In this document: positions 1 to 11,600 of the stretch, in pieces
Position numbering within the stretch: position 1 is the first letter of the stretch
Layout of the letters: every line of letters starts with the position of its first letter
Assembly (NCBI GenBank): GCA_026260175.1
Contig: JAKCWW010000554.1
Location: 17,192 to 81,191 of the forward strand
Reading direction: 5' to 3'
DNA: 64,000 bases
Source: Reticulitermes lucifugus
Lineage: Eukaryota > Arthropoda > Insecta > Blattodea > Rhinotermitidae
Position numbers and translations under genes: made by a program
The notes under the pieces: generated by a model
What the model was told of the DNA's origin: nothing
What the model saw: the letters and a program-made list of their open reading frames with translations, nothing else
The model's database searches: none

Positions 1-3000
1 GCGGTCTCTCCCGGAAACATGTCATCGAGTCAGTGCGGGCATCCTTGGCACGACTCCAACTTGGTTATATTGATGTCGTCATTGTGCACAAAGCAGACCC
101 CATGTGCCCAATGGAAGGTAAAAGGCTACATTGTTTCAACCTTTATAATCTCAAATAAAAGAGTTTGACATTTATATCAAAATTTGTACTGTTAGTCCAA
201 ATATACCTGCTCTTATAATAAGAGATTAGTTACCATTTCCTTTGTGTTAGTACATTGTATTAATACTTTCATCTGCTAATTAATTAAATCACATAGGATA
301 GACAAAGTAAAGCAATTATGTCCCTTATCATGCCATGAAGGCATATGGGGTTGTGAAGGTATAGCATCACTCATTCTTAACCTCGGCACTAGATTGGGAG
401 TGACTGGTGAGCTTGACGCCCCGGCCGCTTTACCCTCCTAGGAAAGAACCCCAAGTACCCATTAAATAGGAGGCTGTGTATACCACAGGGCCAGTCGTAG
501 ATGTTTTGGAGGAAAGAAAAATCTCTTGCTCCTGTCAGTAAGCAAACAATGATTGGTTGCACGTTCAGCCTGTAGCCTAGTCACCATACCATCTGTGGTA
601 CAGATAACATCATGAAAGTATTGACGTATTCTGTTGAAATCTTCATACACACACATACATATACACACGTAGTTATAATACACTGAACTGGCTTATAACA
701 GGGTTACTTACTGGTACAGGTTTTTTCACTTACAGAGTTGTTTACTATTTAATGGAGCTATATAATCATTGAATGGCATGTAGTGATTATGACTGGTGGA
801 CTGGAAAGAATGTAGGAGGGACTTACAGTGACACTTTTCGTGCTTTTGTCATTCTCCAAGACTTATTATCGGCTACAGTACAAATTTCTTCTAAACTTTG
901 TACTCAAAATTATGTTCTACAAGTATCTGGCAGAATGGTAAAGGTAAAAAAAGATAAAGTTCACCCTAGAACAGGCCATGAAAGCCCAGAAGGCGAGTAT
1001 ATAGCCCTACTCTTTCTTTAATCTCAGCACTAGATGGGAGTGTGTGGTCAAATCCACACCCCAGCCGTTTTACCCCTGGGAGAGAGACCCGGTACCCCTT
1101 GTATAGAAGGCTGGGTGGGCCCCAAGGCCAGTCTGGACTGGTGCGGAAAATTTCGCCCCCACCAGGATTCGATCCCCGGACTTTCCAGTCAGTAGCGAGC
1201 CGTTGTACCGAATACGGTACTGGCAGAATGGAAGGAACTAAAATATTTTCAATGACATTTTTGGTGTCGTCTTCTAATTAAATATGAAACGTAGCTGAAG
1301 GTGTGGAAGCTAGGAACTTTTACTTGCTGCAGAAGTGGTGCGGGCCATGAACCACGTGATCAGTCAGGGATGGGCCATGTACTGGGGCACAGCACGATGG
1401 ACACCGGTTGAGATAATGGAGGCATACACCAACTGCAGACAGTTCAATTGTGTAACACCCATCTCAGAGCAGTCCGAGTACCACATGTTCTGTCGTGAGA
1501 AGACGGAGCTCTACATGCCAGAACTGTACAACAAGATCGGTGAGTCAGTGCATTACTCTGCGGTACAAGGAAACACTGAATTGCATGATTGTATACTTCC
1601 ATCACTGAATTGTCTGCAACAAGGAGGTGCAGTGCCATCAGCTACAGCTTCACTTTAGAATGTAAGCAGTGTGTAAGTTCAGCTGTTGGAGAACTAGTTT
1701 TTTCAAGTCCAATGAGCTAATGTAATCGAAATTGGAAATACATATCAGAATTGGGGCTTAATCATGGAAGCCTTGATTGGTGTGATTTTCTGAAGATATA
1801 AAAAGCACATGATTTGTTTGCAGCCAGTGGAGTAGCTAGGTTTCTTGGCACCCAGGGCAAGTAATCCCAATGGCCACCCCTAACAGAAATTATGAACTTT
1901 AAAAAATGACAATTATTTGTTGAAGTTCCTGTTATTATTGTCAAAATTTAAAAAAATTTTGAATGCAGAAAATCAGATTTTCGCATTTAACATATTTGCT
2001 GCCTCATGGGGTAGCACCACTCGGCTGCCTCGCCCCCCAGCTACACCCCTGTTTGCAACATAAAGCTTTGTGTTGTTTTTGACAGTTTGAATTGCTTTTG
2101 CTTAGGTGTGGGCCTAATGGCATGGTCCCCTCTCACCATGGGTCTTGTTTCTGGAAAGGTGGAGGATGGAGGAGTTCCTTTGTTTGGGCGCTCATCTTTC
2201 AAGGTACACTCAACTTAGGGCAGCTTCCTGACACGAGTTTTCAAACCATGCAACTCTCCAAATGCCACAACTTGTGTTCTCTGCACACTTTATGTTTGAT
2301 TTTTTCTCTCCTTTAATTATATATGTCTTCTTCCTGCTGTCTTCTATCAGGTTCCCACTTAGGCCTCTGTCCTTCATGCTTTATAGTTTATCACTTCATT
2401 TACTTTTTTTTATTGAGCAGTTCTGCTTAGTAATAATTCCCTTTCTACTTCAGTGCGCATTTCAGTTTGCTTCCTTTCTTCTTTTTATAAATATTTCTTC
2501 CTTCCCAGTATGTTCCCTTTACACATCACTCCAATGGTGTTACCTCAGTGTATGAACAACAGGGTGTCATGAATCCTGATTTTTAAGCACCTTTATTAGT
2601 TTTTAAAATTTATGTTACATAAGACTACCTAATTACCCCTTTTGATTTGAACCAATGTTATAATTGTAAGTGTCCTTGTACGTTATAAAATGTAATACAG
2701 GAATTTTTAGTTTAACAGGTAGACAAGCACATCAGCTCAGCATGTCATTACAGTTTACTTCAGTGTTACTAACTATGTAGAGCAGGCTCATGACCAACAG
2801 GTTTAGACATGGAAAACTACCCTGATGGCATCTGAGTGATTACGTGGCATTTCATGGTGATCAAGAAAGTGGAAAATCTCTAATTATTAATAGATTCAGT
2901 TGGTTATAAAAAGTCCAGAATTCTAAAATAAATTAACAGATTCCTATATTTCTTTCAATCCTAGGAAAATAGAGAATAATAAAGCTAAGACTTAACTTCT

Positions 3001-6000
3001 AACCGGAATCCTAAATAACATTTGGTAAATCCTTACCCTTACAGTGGAGAAAGGCAAGTCTTGCCACTGTTGCACCAAAGTCTACAAATAAATTCACTGG
3101 TTCCTGAAGATTGTTTTAGAGCCTTTGGATATGTAACAAGTCAAAACACAACAGCAAAACACAATACAGGCAATACAAGTCATAAAAACTTAACACCCAA
3201 CAACCACACATACAAAACACAACGCCCAAGAGAACGACTGAGCGCATCACATCAGAGAACACAAAACATATATAAAATGCTCATCCCAGGGGCCCAAATA
3301 ACCGAATGAGCACATCACAAGTCAAACATGCAATGTATATAAATAGAAATATAAAAGAAAATTAATTAATTTTGTAATCAAAGTATTCCACTAAAAATAT
3401 AAAATGAATGGATTTGTAGGAATTCCCTAAGAGCTGCTTTAAAATGTTTAATATTATGTGATAGTTTCCTTATTTTGGAGGGAAGATTATTATACACCCT
3501 GATGTCAAAATAGCAAGGTCCTTTCTGATAAATCATTAAATGAGATGATGGTTGAAAAAGATTAGAGTTATTCCTGGTTTTAATGTTATGTACTTCAGAA
3601 TTTTCCTTGAATAAACTTTTATTGTTAGCAACAAGCAGGGCTAAAAAAAATATATTGAGATGTTAAAGGTAATACTTTTAAAACTTTAAAAAGTTCTCTA
3701 CAAAAATCTCTAGGTCTGGCTCCCATTATTATTCTAATGATTCTCTTTTGTAGCTTAAAGATATTTCCACTATGTGAGGAATTTCCCCAAAATATTAGCC
3801 CATAAATCATAATGGCGTGGAAGTATGCATAATAGATCATCGTTAGGGTATCTCGTGATAAAAACAGTTTGATCACTTTAGCTATAAAACAGGCCTGGCT
3901 TAATTTAGGAGCAATCATAACAATATGACTTTTCGAGGACAATGTGTTATCAATTATGATTCCTAGAAATTTTAAATTAGAGATGTCTGATATTATTTTG
4001 TTGTTGTTAGTAATATTCATTTCGTTAAGAGAGTTGTTTTTAGTTTGAAATTTCATGAAATAAGTTTTATCAGAATTTAAGGAAAGTAAAATTGCATTGA
4101 ACTATTCGTTCATATTTTTAAAAACCATATTAATATTTCTTTCCAAATAAAAAAAAATTGGGCCTGTTGACAATTACACTTGTGTCATCTGCAAATGATA
4201 TTGTTTTAAGGTTAACATCTGAATTCATATTAATTGTGACTTTAGGTATATCATTTATATACAGTAAAAATAGCAGCGGTCCTAGTATTGATCCCTGCAG
4301 TACACCATGCTTAACAGTACCCCAATTAGAATCAATGTTATTATTAGAACATTTATCATTAAGTATCACTCTCTGATATCTGTTCTCAAGATAAGATTTA
4401 NNNNNNNNNNNNNNNNNNNNNNNNNNNNNNNNNNNNNNNNNNNNNNNNNNNNNNNNNNNNNNNNNNNNNNNNNNNNNNNNNNNNNNNNNNNNNNNNNNNN
4501 NNNNNNNNNNNNNNNAATGCAGTCAAAGGCTTTTTCCAGATCACAAAATATACCACCAACCGTTTTTTTATTATTTAACGCATCTAAAATTTCACTAATT
4601 AAACTGAGAGTTGCCTTTGCTGTTGACAACTTAGTTCTAAATCCAAATTGTTCATTTACCAATATGTTGTTACTAGTGGTACTGTGTATGTGATAAAGTC
4701 TAGCATATAAGACCTTTGAAAAAGAGGTTACTAGGGATATAGGTCTGAAATTAGCTTTATTATTCTTATCACCTTTTTTGAATAGAGGCTTAATTTCTAC
4801 ATACTGTCAGTATTATGTAACAAAAATATTAACCATTGCCACGTTTCTACAGACTGCACTTCCTTTAACTGTCATGATATGTACTTTAGATTCCTGTTCT
4901 GTTATTAAAAAGAAACCTGACTTTGTTGCAGTATGGAAGTGAACACAGCAGTTTGCCACAGATTTAAAAAGATCTCTAGCGCTTATCACTTTTTCGTTTT
5001 CAGTTCTAGTTATTCTTCCACAACATTTTGGCTGTGCCTTATCCTGTAGACTGTGTTAAAAATATGCATAGTTGAAAATACATGCTTTCTGTTACCCTTA
5101 TCAACTGCATAAACTGATCTTTTTTCATGTTTTGAATAAAAAAATATATTTGCTCTTCTGTCGCTTTTATCTGATATGTGTAAAGCCTGAACACAATGTT
5201 CATCACGCATGTGCATTAGGTTTTGGTACATGGATTCTTTTTTTATTTCTTTTGTTAATTTATGGGGAACAACTTCATTGTTTGTCCATTCCAAAGACAG
5301 ATGTTTATGCTTTTTCACTGTTATGCTGAAGGGCATCAATTAAGTACATGCTTTGCAACCAGTATGGTTACTGTTGGTAATTGTTAGCCAGTAGTACTCT
5401 TAAGTATTAATGAAGTACTCAATGTTTTTTCTGACCAAACTGATGAACTGCTTTCTATATTGCAACTAATTGTTTGTGTATTGATGAAGGGAAGTGTCTC
5501 AGACTTTGATGGCCCTGATTCACTCTCAGACACCTCTGTTTATGTTATTATCTGTACACTTCATATCACTAAACAGGTGTAAACTGACATGCTGAACTTT
5601 AAAAATATTGTGTGGCATACAGTTCTTAATACAGAATTTGACAACTTCCGCACTCCACCACCACAGATCTGTGCACAAAGCAGAGAAACTTGAGGGGCTT
5701 CCACTGCAGATTAACAGTATTGGCTCTATCCCCTACGGGTACATAAGCCAGTAAGCTGCACTTGGTGTGTTTCAGAACAAATACTCCTCCTTCAGTTGGA
5801 CTGAAGACGAAACACAACAAGCCAACAAAGAGGTAAGGGACAATAACCATTCAGATTCTGTAACATTTCGTTTTTTCATAAAGGAAAGCTGTGTGTAGCA
5901 TTATAAGTTCATCCACTTTTATGTATCCTTAGTAAAGAGTGAATGAAGGGAATGGATGTGGTAGGGGATCATGCCTGTACATGTCAACGTTTCATATTAG

Positions 6001-8672
6001 GGCCTACACAAAATTTCAGGTGAACTGAAGTTCGGTATTGACTGATCCAGGATAGTAACCCCTTAATTATGAAGCTGAAATTAAATGACAATTCATTTTT
6101 GGCACTTTACAAACTTTAAAAAAGATCACAATAATTTATTGAATACCCTTTAATTTGGCTCAATTGAAATTCTTTAAGCCTAGAAAACCAAAACTTTTCA
6201 TTCAAAATGTTTATTTTTTTCGCCCTTATTGCCACCCCACAGACTCTGCTGCCCAAGTCAGCCGTGCAACTCGTCCTTGCTGCCCCCACCCCACACTTAC
6301 GCCCCTGTCTATTCTTCTCAAACCGCTCAATGTACAAAGTAACTGATATGTGACATAAAATGGCTGTCGTCATGATCAGTAACCTGTACTTGAAGCATCT
6401 CTTGAAATGATGAATATGTAACAGAATATAAAAGAAAAGTCTGACTCCTGCAGCGACAGGCAAAGGATGATCAGACTTGGAGCATATGGTTCTTACCTTC
6501 AATAAATTAATACAAAAATCAGCAATGTTTGCAAGATTTCAAGGAACACCTTTCAAAAATATGTACAGGTAAGTGCAAGTGGAGTGGCTTTCCATTCCTC
6601 TCTGTATTTGTTCTTCTCTCTATTGGCTCTACCAATACCTTACTAGTCTACTGACCTAACAATTTGGAATATGCCAGTATTTAGTGGGTCTTTGAAATTG
6701 TGCCCATTTGCTGAAATCTGAACCAGAGCATCATAATTTATTATACTTTCCTAAAACTACTGATATCCTTGATCACAACATCTAAACATTGTGTACAGTT
6801 CAGGTAACTCAGTTATCTGTTGGGTAACGTATACATTATGTTGGCAACTTCATCAAATTTTACAGTTTCTTGTATTCACAACATCTCCATGTACATCATA
6901 ACATATACTTGTGTCAGTTGTATCCATGTATATTGCATTAGTTACTGCATGACCTGTGCAGGGCTACACGTGGCTGAAGGAAAGGCTGCAACCAGAGGAA
7001 ACTAGAAGGCAACAGGAGAAGCTGCGTGATATCTCCCAGTTGGCAGACAAACTGGGTTGTACAGTGTCTCAGCTTGCCATCGCATGGTGCCTCAAGAATG
7101 AGAGCGTTCAGTGCCTGCTATTGGGTGCCGCTTCCGTCGAGCAGCTTTATGAAAGCATACAGAGTTTGCAGGTCAGTTGAGACACCAAACATAATACGAG
7201 TTTCCATTTACAATTCATTAACAAAGTTCATATTGCTGTTATTGAATTGTTTTGATGTGTTAATTTTGATTTTACTGCATTTCCTTTTATAAGAGGTACT
7301 GCAGGACTCTTCATTTTCCAGTTAATTCTGCTGCAGGTCAGTTAATTTGTTCATATTGGGTTCCTTATATTATGAGGTTTTGAACAGACTGCTTCTCTTT
7401 ATTTTACAGGAATCCCATTCAATATATTGTTTGTTTGTACCCTTCTGCATTGCTTTGTAGTATGGTGATGCTGCACACAGGACACATTTTAGACATATTT
7501 GGTACAGGAATTGTGGCTGTGAACTGTTTATTGAAATATACTGAGAATGAGAACATTGTGTGTAATCAAGCATGCATGTTTGTGTCTGTAAAATGGTTGA
7601 AGGAACTATGGACAGCTCTTTCTCTTGAAGTGGATGATTTAACAAAAACTTCCAGGTAGAAACTACGAAAGTGTATTTTCCGGTTACAAATTCACAGTCC
7701 TAAAATCTTGAGATATTTAAGGTTTATTAAAGTAATGTACAGCAAAATTCCTTTAATCCATCGTCCAACAGTTTGGAAATCCTAATAACCCAGCATTTGA
7801 GGAGAGTGGTCCCAAGAGTGGAAGTTTCGCTTTTTACCAGAAAAGAAAGCTTCATCAATGAAACAGGCAGATCTCAGGGATATGTTCAAAAAGGCCTCCA
7901 AGAATGTCTGTACATAACCGTTTTATCTCCTGACCCCATGTCTCCTACTCCAACTTCTTCAGCTCTGAAGACTACAGAAAACACAGACGAGGCCGCTGAT
8001 GACCCTGAACCAGCAGATGAAGGAGATATCCAAATGAAATACTCCCCTGATTGGTTTTACAGTCCAAGTGTAAAAGCAGTAACAAAAAAGTACCTGTAAG
8101 AATTTAGGTCGGTAGAAGTACCATCTGACAATCCGGCATCATGGATAATTCAGCACCTATCCAGACCCGTGTGAGTCAGATTAACGGAATTTTGCTGTAC
8201 ATAAATTTATAATGCCACAAGAAAGTTACTTTCAGCCCAAGGACTGGTATGCTGATGATCATATTTTTCTTCAAATTCATTTCTTAACGTTATGCAGTTA
8301 TAATTATATAATTATTTTAATTTATTAGAATGCTTAAACCTTCAGAGAGTAAACAGATGTTACCACTTCGGTTCTTTGTTTCTAATTAGCGTCTAAATGA
8401 TCCTAAATTTTGTCCTTTTGTTTCAGAATTGGTTGACATTTGTGCTCATGCTTGCAAGTGTGTGACTTTTCTGTGTTCAAATGCTTCTCCATTCATGGTC
8501 CTTCTGCTAGATGTGCCACAAACTGTAAAAAGCCTGCAGGCAATTAATCATTGAACCTGTTGTATTGCAGCTGGTTCCCAAGCTGAATACCAACACGATG
8601 AATGAACTTGAGAGGATCCTGGACAACAAACCCATTCGTCCACCCTTGGTATCAACCCTGGCACTTAGATGA
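1..8672 (+). CDS. Hk: Voltage-gated K+ channel beta subunit (Hyperkinetic / Kv-beta), 3' part of gene
   Basis: Five coding exons join in frame: 1-117 (truncated by the window edge), 1333-1539, 2106-2203, 6962-7171 and 8571-8672 (TGA at 8670). All splice sites are GT-AG and the phases match. The product is the C-terminal two thirds of an aldo-keto-reductase-fold Kv beta subunit. Readable landmarks are [19 protein letters not shown] and VHKADPMCP in the first exon, MYWGTARW and [12 protein letters not shown] in the second, [16 protein letters not shown] in the third, and an AIAWCLKN...LLLGAAS cofactor-side segment in the fourth. The tail [12 protein letters not shown] ends in STLALR. In the family, Kv-beta tetramers bind the cytoplasmic T1 domain of Shaker-type channels and use NADPH to tune inactivation; the Drosophila orthologue is Hyperkinetic. 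The catalytic Tyr region and N-terminus lie upstream of the window. Introns hold SINEs, a hAT MITE, a LINE fragment and a pogo-like element. The identification comes from family motifs and was not searched. Confidence 0.95.
318..606 (-). repeat. tRNA-derived SINE copy (degenerate)
   Basis: The tail side (GCCATGAAGGCATATGGGG, then TATAGC, ACTCATTCTTAACCTCGGCACTAGAT) matches the other family copies at 960, 31190, 33110, 43890 and 49490. The head side near 565-606 (GTTCAGCCTGTAGCCTAGTCACC) is the decayed tRNA-like part. It lies in a Hk intron. Confidence 0.7.
935..1232 (-). repeat. tRNA-derived SINE copy
   Basis: A nearly full-length copy. On the + strand it starts with an AAAGGTAAAAAAAGATAAAG tail, then TTCACCCTAGAACAGGCCAT, the body CTCAGCACTAGATGGGAGTG, and the tRNA-like head near 1168-1225 with a B-box-like GGATTCGATCC. 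Transcription would run on the minus strand, opposite to Hk. Confidence 0.8.
1825..2051. mobile_element. hAT-type MITE with 8-bp target-site duplication
   Basis: The ends are CAGTGGAGTAGCTAGG and CCAGCTACACCCCTG, imperfect terminal inverted repeats starting with CAG as in hAT elements. They are flanked by TTTGCAGC (1817-1824) and TTTGCAAC (2052-2059), an 8-bp duplication with one mismatch. The element is 227 bp, has no coding capacity, and lies in the Hk intron 5' of the 2106 exon. Confidence 0.75.
3375..4830 (-). mobile_element. Non-LTR retrotransposon (jockey/CR1-like) reverse transcriptase fragment
   Basis: On the minus strand the RT reads in order with frameshifts: [19 protein letters not shown] (about 4762-4706); [19 protein letters not shown] and [11 protein letters not shown] (4660-4516), interrupted by the 115-N gap at 4401-4515; [20 protein letters not shown] and the catalytic-site motif FADD (4310-4170); [17 protein letters not shown] and the thumb/C-terminal region (4050-3625); then [18 protein letters not shown] and a stop near 3375. 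This order and these motifs are typical of jockey/CR1-superfamily LINEs. Endonuclease and ORF1 are absent, so the copy is 5'-truncated. It sits in the Hk intron between 2203 and 6962, antisense to the gene. At least two frame breaks make it inactive. Confidence 0.85.
4401..4515. other. Assembly gap (115 N)
   Basis: A run of N inside the LINE reverse-transcriptase fragment. It removes the palm segment between the AFDCI and [10 protein letters not shown] motifs. Confidence 1.
7740..8197 (+). mobile_element. Pogo/Tigger-like deletion derivative, copy 1
   Basis: The ends are CAGCAAAATTCCTTTAATCC and ATTAACGGAATTTTGCTG, imperfect inverted repeats flanked by TA on both sides (7738-7739, 8198-8199), as in pogo/Tigger transposons. 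The interior, read in one frame, gives [18 protein letters not shown] followed by a Pro/Ser/Thr/Glu-rich stretch, which resembles the C-terminal tail of a Tigger-type transposase; stops interrupt it. It is 458 bp and lies in the last Hk intron. A related copy in opposite orientation lies at 39631-40062. Confidence 0.75.
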
Positions 8673-11600
8673 CAATCAGTGTGCCCCCCTGGTGGTGGAC
8701 CAATGGGGGGTAATGGGGCTGCAGGCGAAAGTTCTCCAAAAGAAGATTCAATTCCAGAAGAGGCTCGCGAGCAGAAGCTGCCATTCTGCACGATTCAGTG
8801 ACAGGAGGAGAAGCCCTGCAGCCCTGCGGGAAATGACAACATTAAACCCACATCTGTCTGAGTGCACTGAAGAAGGAAGCAACTTTGTACTTTACCTAAA
8901 CGTGATATGCTTATTTCTGTAACTCCACAGGTTGGATACATTATTAGATTACATTTTAAAATTCTGCATGTACACACTACTTATTCCTATTTACTGACAA
9001 ATTACTTTATGAATATAATTATTATGAAGAAACCCTGCAGTATAATATTATGCTTGGGGAAAAGACAAAATGCCTGGTCTGAGCCATTGTTCTTGCTGCT
9101 GCTACATAGACAGACTCTGTTGGGCTTTTGTGCTTGAACTTTATTCCACTTAGATGAATGAATTCAGTACTCATTGTACGGGTCCATTCTTAAAGGCATA
9201 CATGAACTGTGTATATAGTAGCTTTGAAACACAATTTAAAAAATTTTGCACAGTTTTCAGCAGTTACTTCATGTGTAACATACCAAAATGAACCCAATTA
9301 AATTAAAACATACAGAAGTTTGTTTGCCAGTTTCAGTTTTGAAACAAATATTTTTATAATCTTGATCAGATATCAGGAGCAGAAACAATAAAATGCACCG
9401 AAAATAAATAATTAATCGGGGCATGCTACAGAATTATGTTTGTCATTACATAATGAAGTACATTTTTAATAAGAAATATATGCTATGTGAATGTAATTTG
9501 CAGTATATAACATGGTGCAGAGTGGATTCTGTACAGTGTTACACAAGTTGATGAGAAGTCAAACAGAAGAACTGGACACTATTTGCACCACGTTCAGCCA
9601 GTGAGACTTGGACCATGTTACTTTACTTCCTGCCACTGCTAACAGAAGTAACAAGTGTCACCTGAAACTCATCATACATAAAACTTGACCATGATTACAG
9701 AAGAAGGTGGAAATTCTCCCTGTCCTCATGCATTGCTGACATGTCCGTAAAAAGTTTACATCATTCACGTATTTTTACAGACATCTTGGATAAAAAGGAA
9801 ACCTTGTTTGGACATTTTCATTCAGTTCTTAAACTGTGTTAGGATCTTATCTGTCAACCATGTGCCCCATAAATAAGTCACACTGTAAGTGAGGGAGGAG
9901 TGTGCTTGCCACAAACAACTGCTAATAACTGTGTCCCTAAACACTCCCCTCAACCTGTCCTTGGATGCCCTTGATGCATAAGCACAGCAGAGTCATGCTG
10001 GAAAAATGCACATGGCATTCAACTGCTGGCAGCTCAGAAAAGTGGGTGGAGTATCTGCTCCACGTACCTTTCAGAATTAATTTTGTCATAAAAAAATATC
10101 AGTTTAATTATTTTGTCTGTGCTCACACTGCAACACACACCAGCTTTGGAATAATACAGCGGAATATAGTGTGCAAGTCTAGGATTGTGTGAACTTCAGT
10201 ATGTACTGTTTTATGAATTTACATTACTATCTTAGTGAAAACAGGCCTTGTGAGAATTGAAAAATCAGGCTAGAGAGAGTCGATTTGACCAGTGTGAACA
10301 GGCTGAAGGATACATTAATATAACTCCATTGTGTTAGTGGGGCAACTAATTTGCAGTTCAGGCACTGCCATTATATTATACGTTTTCAGCTCCGTGAGTT
10401 TCTTGACTGTTTCTGCTGACAATTTTGACACCTTGTCTTGTATGTGAGATAGATTAATTCAGGTCTAGCATTTTCTCTTTGGTGAGCACTCACTATTTTG
10501 ATTCGGTACTGTCTGTCCTGGGACAAATCAGTCTGTCTTAATTTATTTAATGTTTGTGCCTAGACAATTGTAACATCCTGCAATATATGCTCATATCTCC
10601 TGTTCACTTAAGGTACAAAATTCCTATTCTTGTAGCCATCGTACACCAATACCCATTGCAGTATGTTTATAACATCTGGCATTTTACTCAGGAAATAACA
10701 CAGTGAATGACTCATTGCATGTTGTTGCTTGGAACAGTTACATAGCGGAAGATAAAGTAACTCCCTATGGCCAGACTTGGTGAGAAATGCATCAGGTTCT
10801 TCTGTCTAGGAAGCTGACTGACTCCTGTAACACTCTTCAGAATTATAATTGTACATGACACACAGTTTTACAAATCTCAGTTCTGTCTCATTATTGTGAC
10901 CTTTCATATTAAATTCAAGAGTTCTTGTGTTCTGTCCTGAAATCATACTTCTGTTTTTTGACAGAAATAGGTTGTAAAGTAAAATAAAGTTATAGTCTAT
11001 GCAGATAACTGTAAACAATATCTGAATATATTTCCAAAATTGGAAGGCTTACAGAAATTATATGATTAATGTTTCCATTTTCTTTACAGACATTTCACAG
11101 CTTAGATGAATTTGACTTTTTGTGACAAACCAGTTTCTGCCAATTTTCCTCAGTTTCAATTTTAATGTAGATTATGACACTGTTTGTCTAAAACAAATGA
11201 AAATTGGCTTCAGTGTAGGCCTACCATGAATGGTAGTAAAGTTAACTGATTTATATATTTTTCAGTGGAAACTAAAGGCAGTAAAACCAAAGGAAGAACA
11301 AAAATAAGGAATTCCAAGCAAAACTTGTAAAGCTTATGTTCCTGCAGTGGCGGCTAGTGACCATCTGAACAGGTGAGACCAGGGCCCAATAAATTACTCC
11401 CTACTTTTAGGAAAGGGGAAAACATCTGTATTGTTGCAGCAAATTTGGGTTCATTTTGTGTTGACAAGAACACTTGAAACAAAGGAACTGTGCCCCCTAT
11501 GACCTTCGGTTGAACATCAAGCCCCTCTTTGTGCAAATACAGCACCCCCAAGGGAGGCTTGGGCCACATATGCCACCCACAAGATTTTCTTGACTTTTTA

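Noticed and set aside
7773-8099. 108-residue open frame in the last Hk intron
   Set aside because: It lies wholly inside the pogo-like element; the transposase-like frame is a different, interrupted one.
11345-11600. CAGTGGCGGCTAGTGACC as the start of a hAT element
   Set aside because: It resembles a hAT terminus, but no matching right end or target duplication was found, so it is not annotated as an element.
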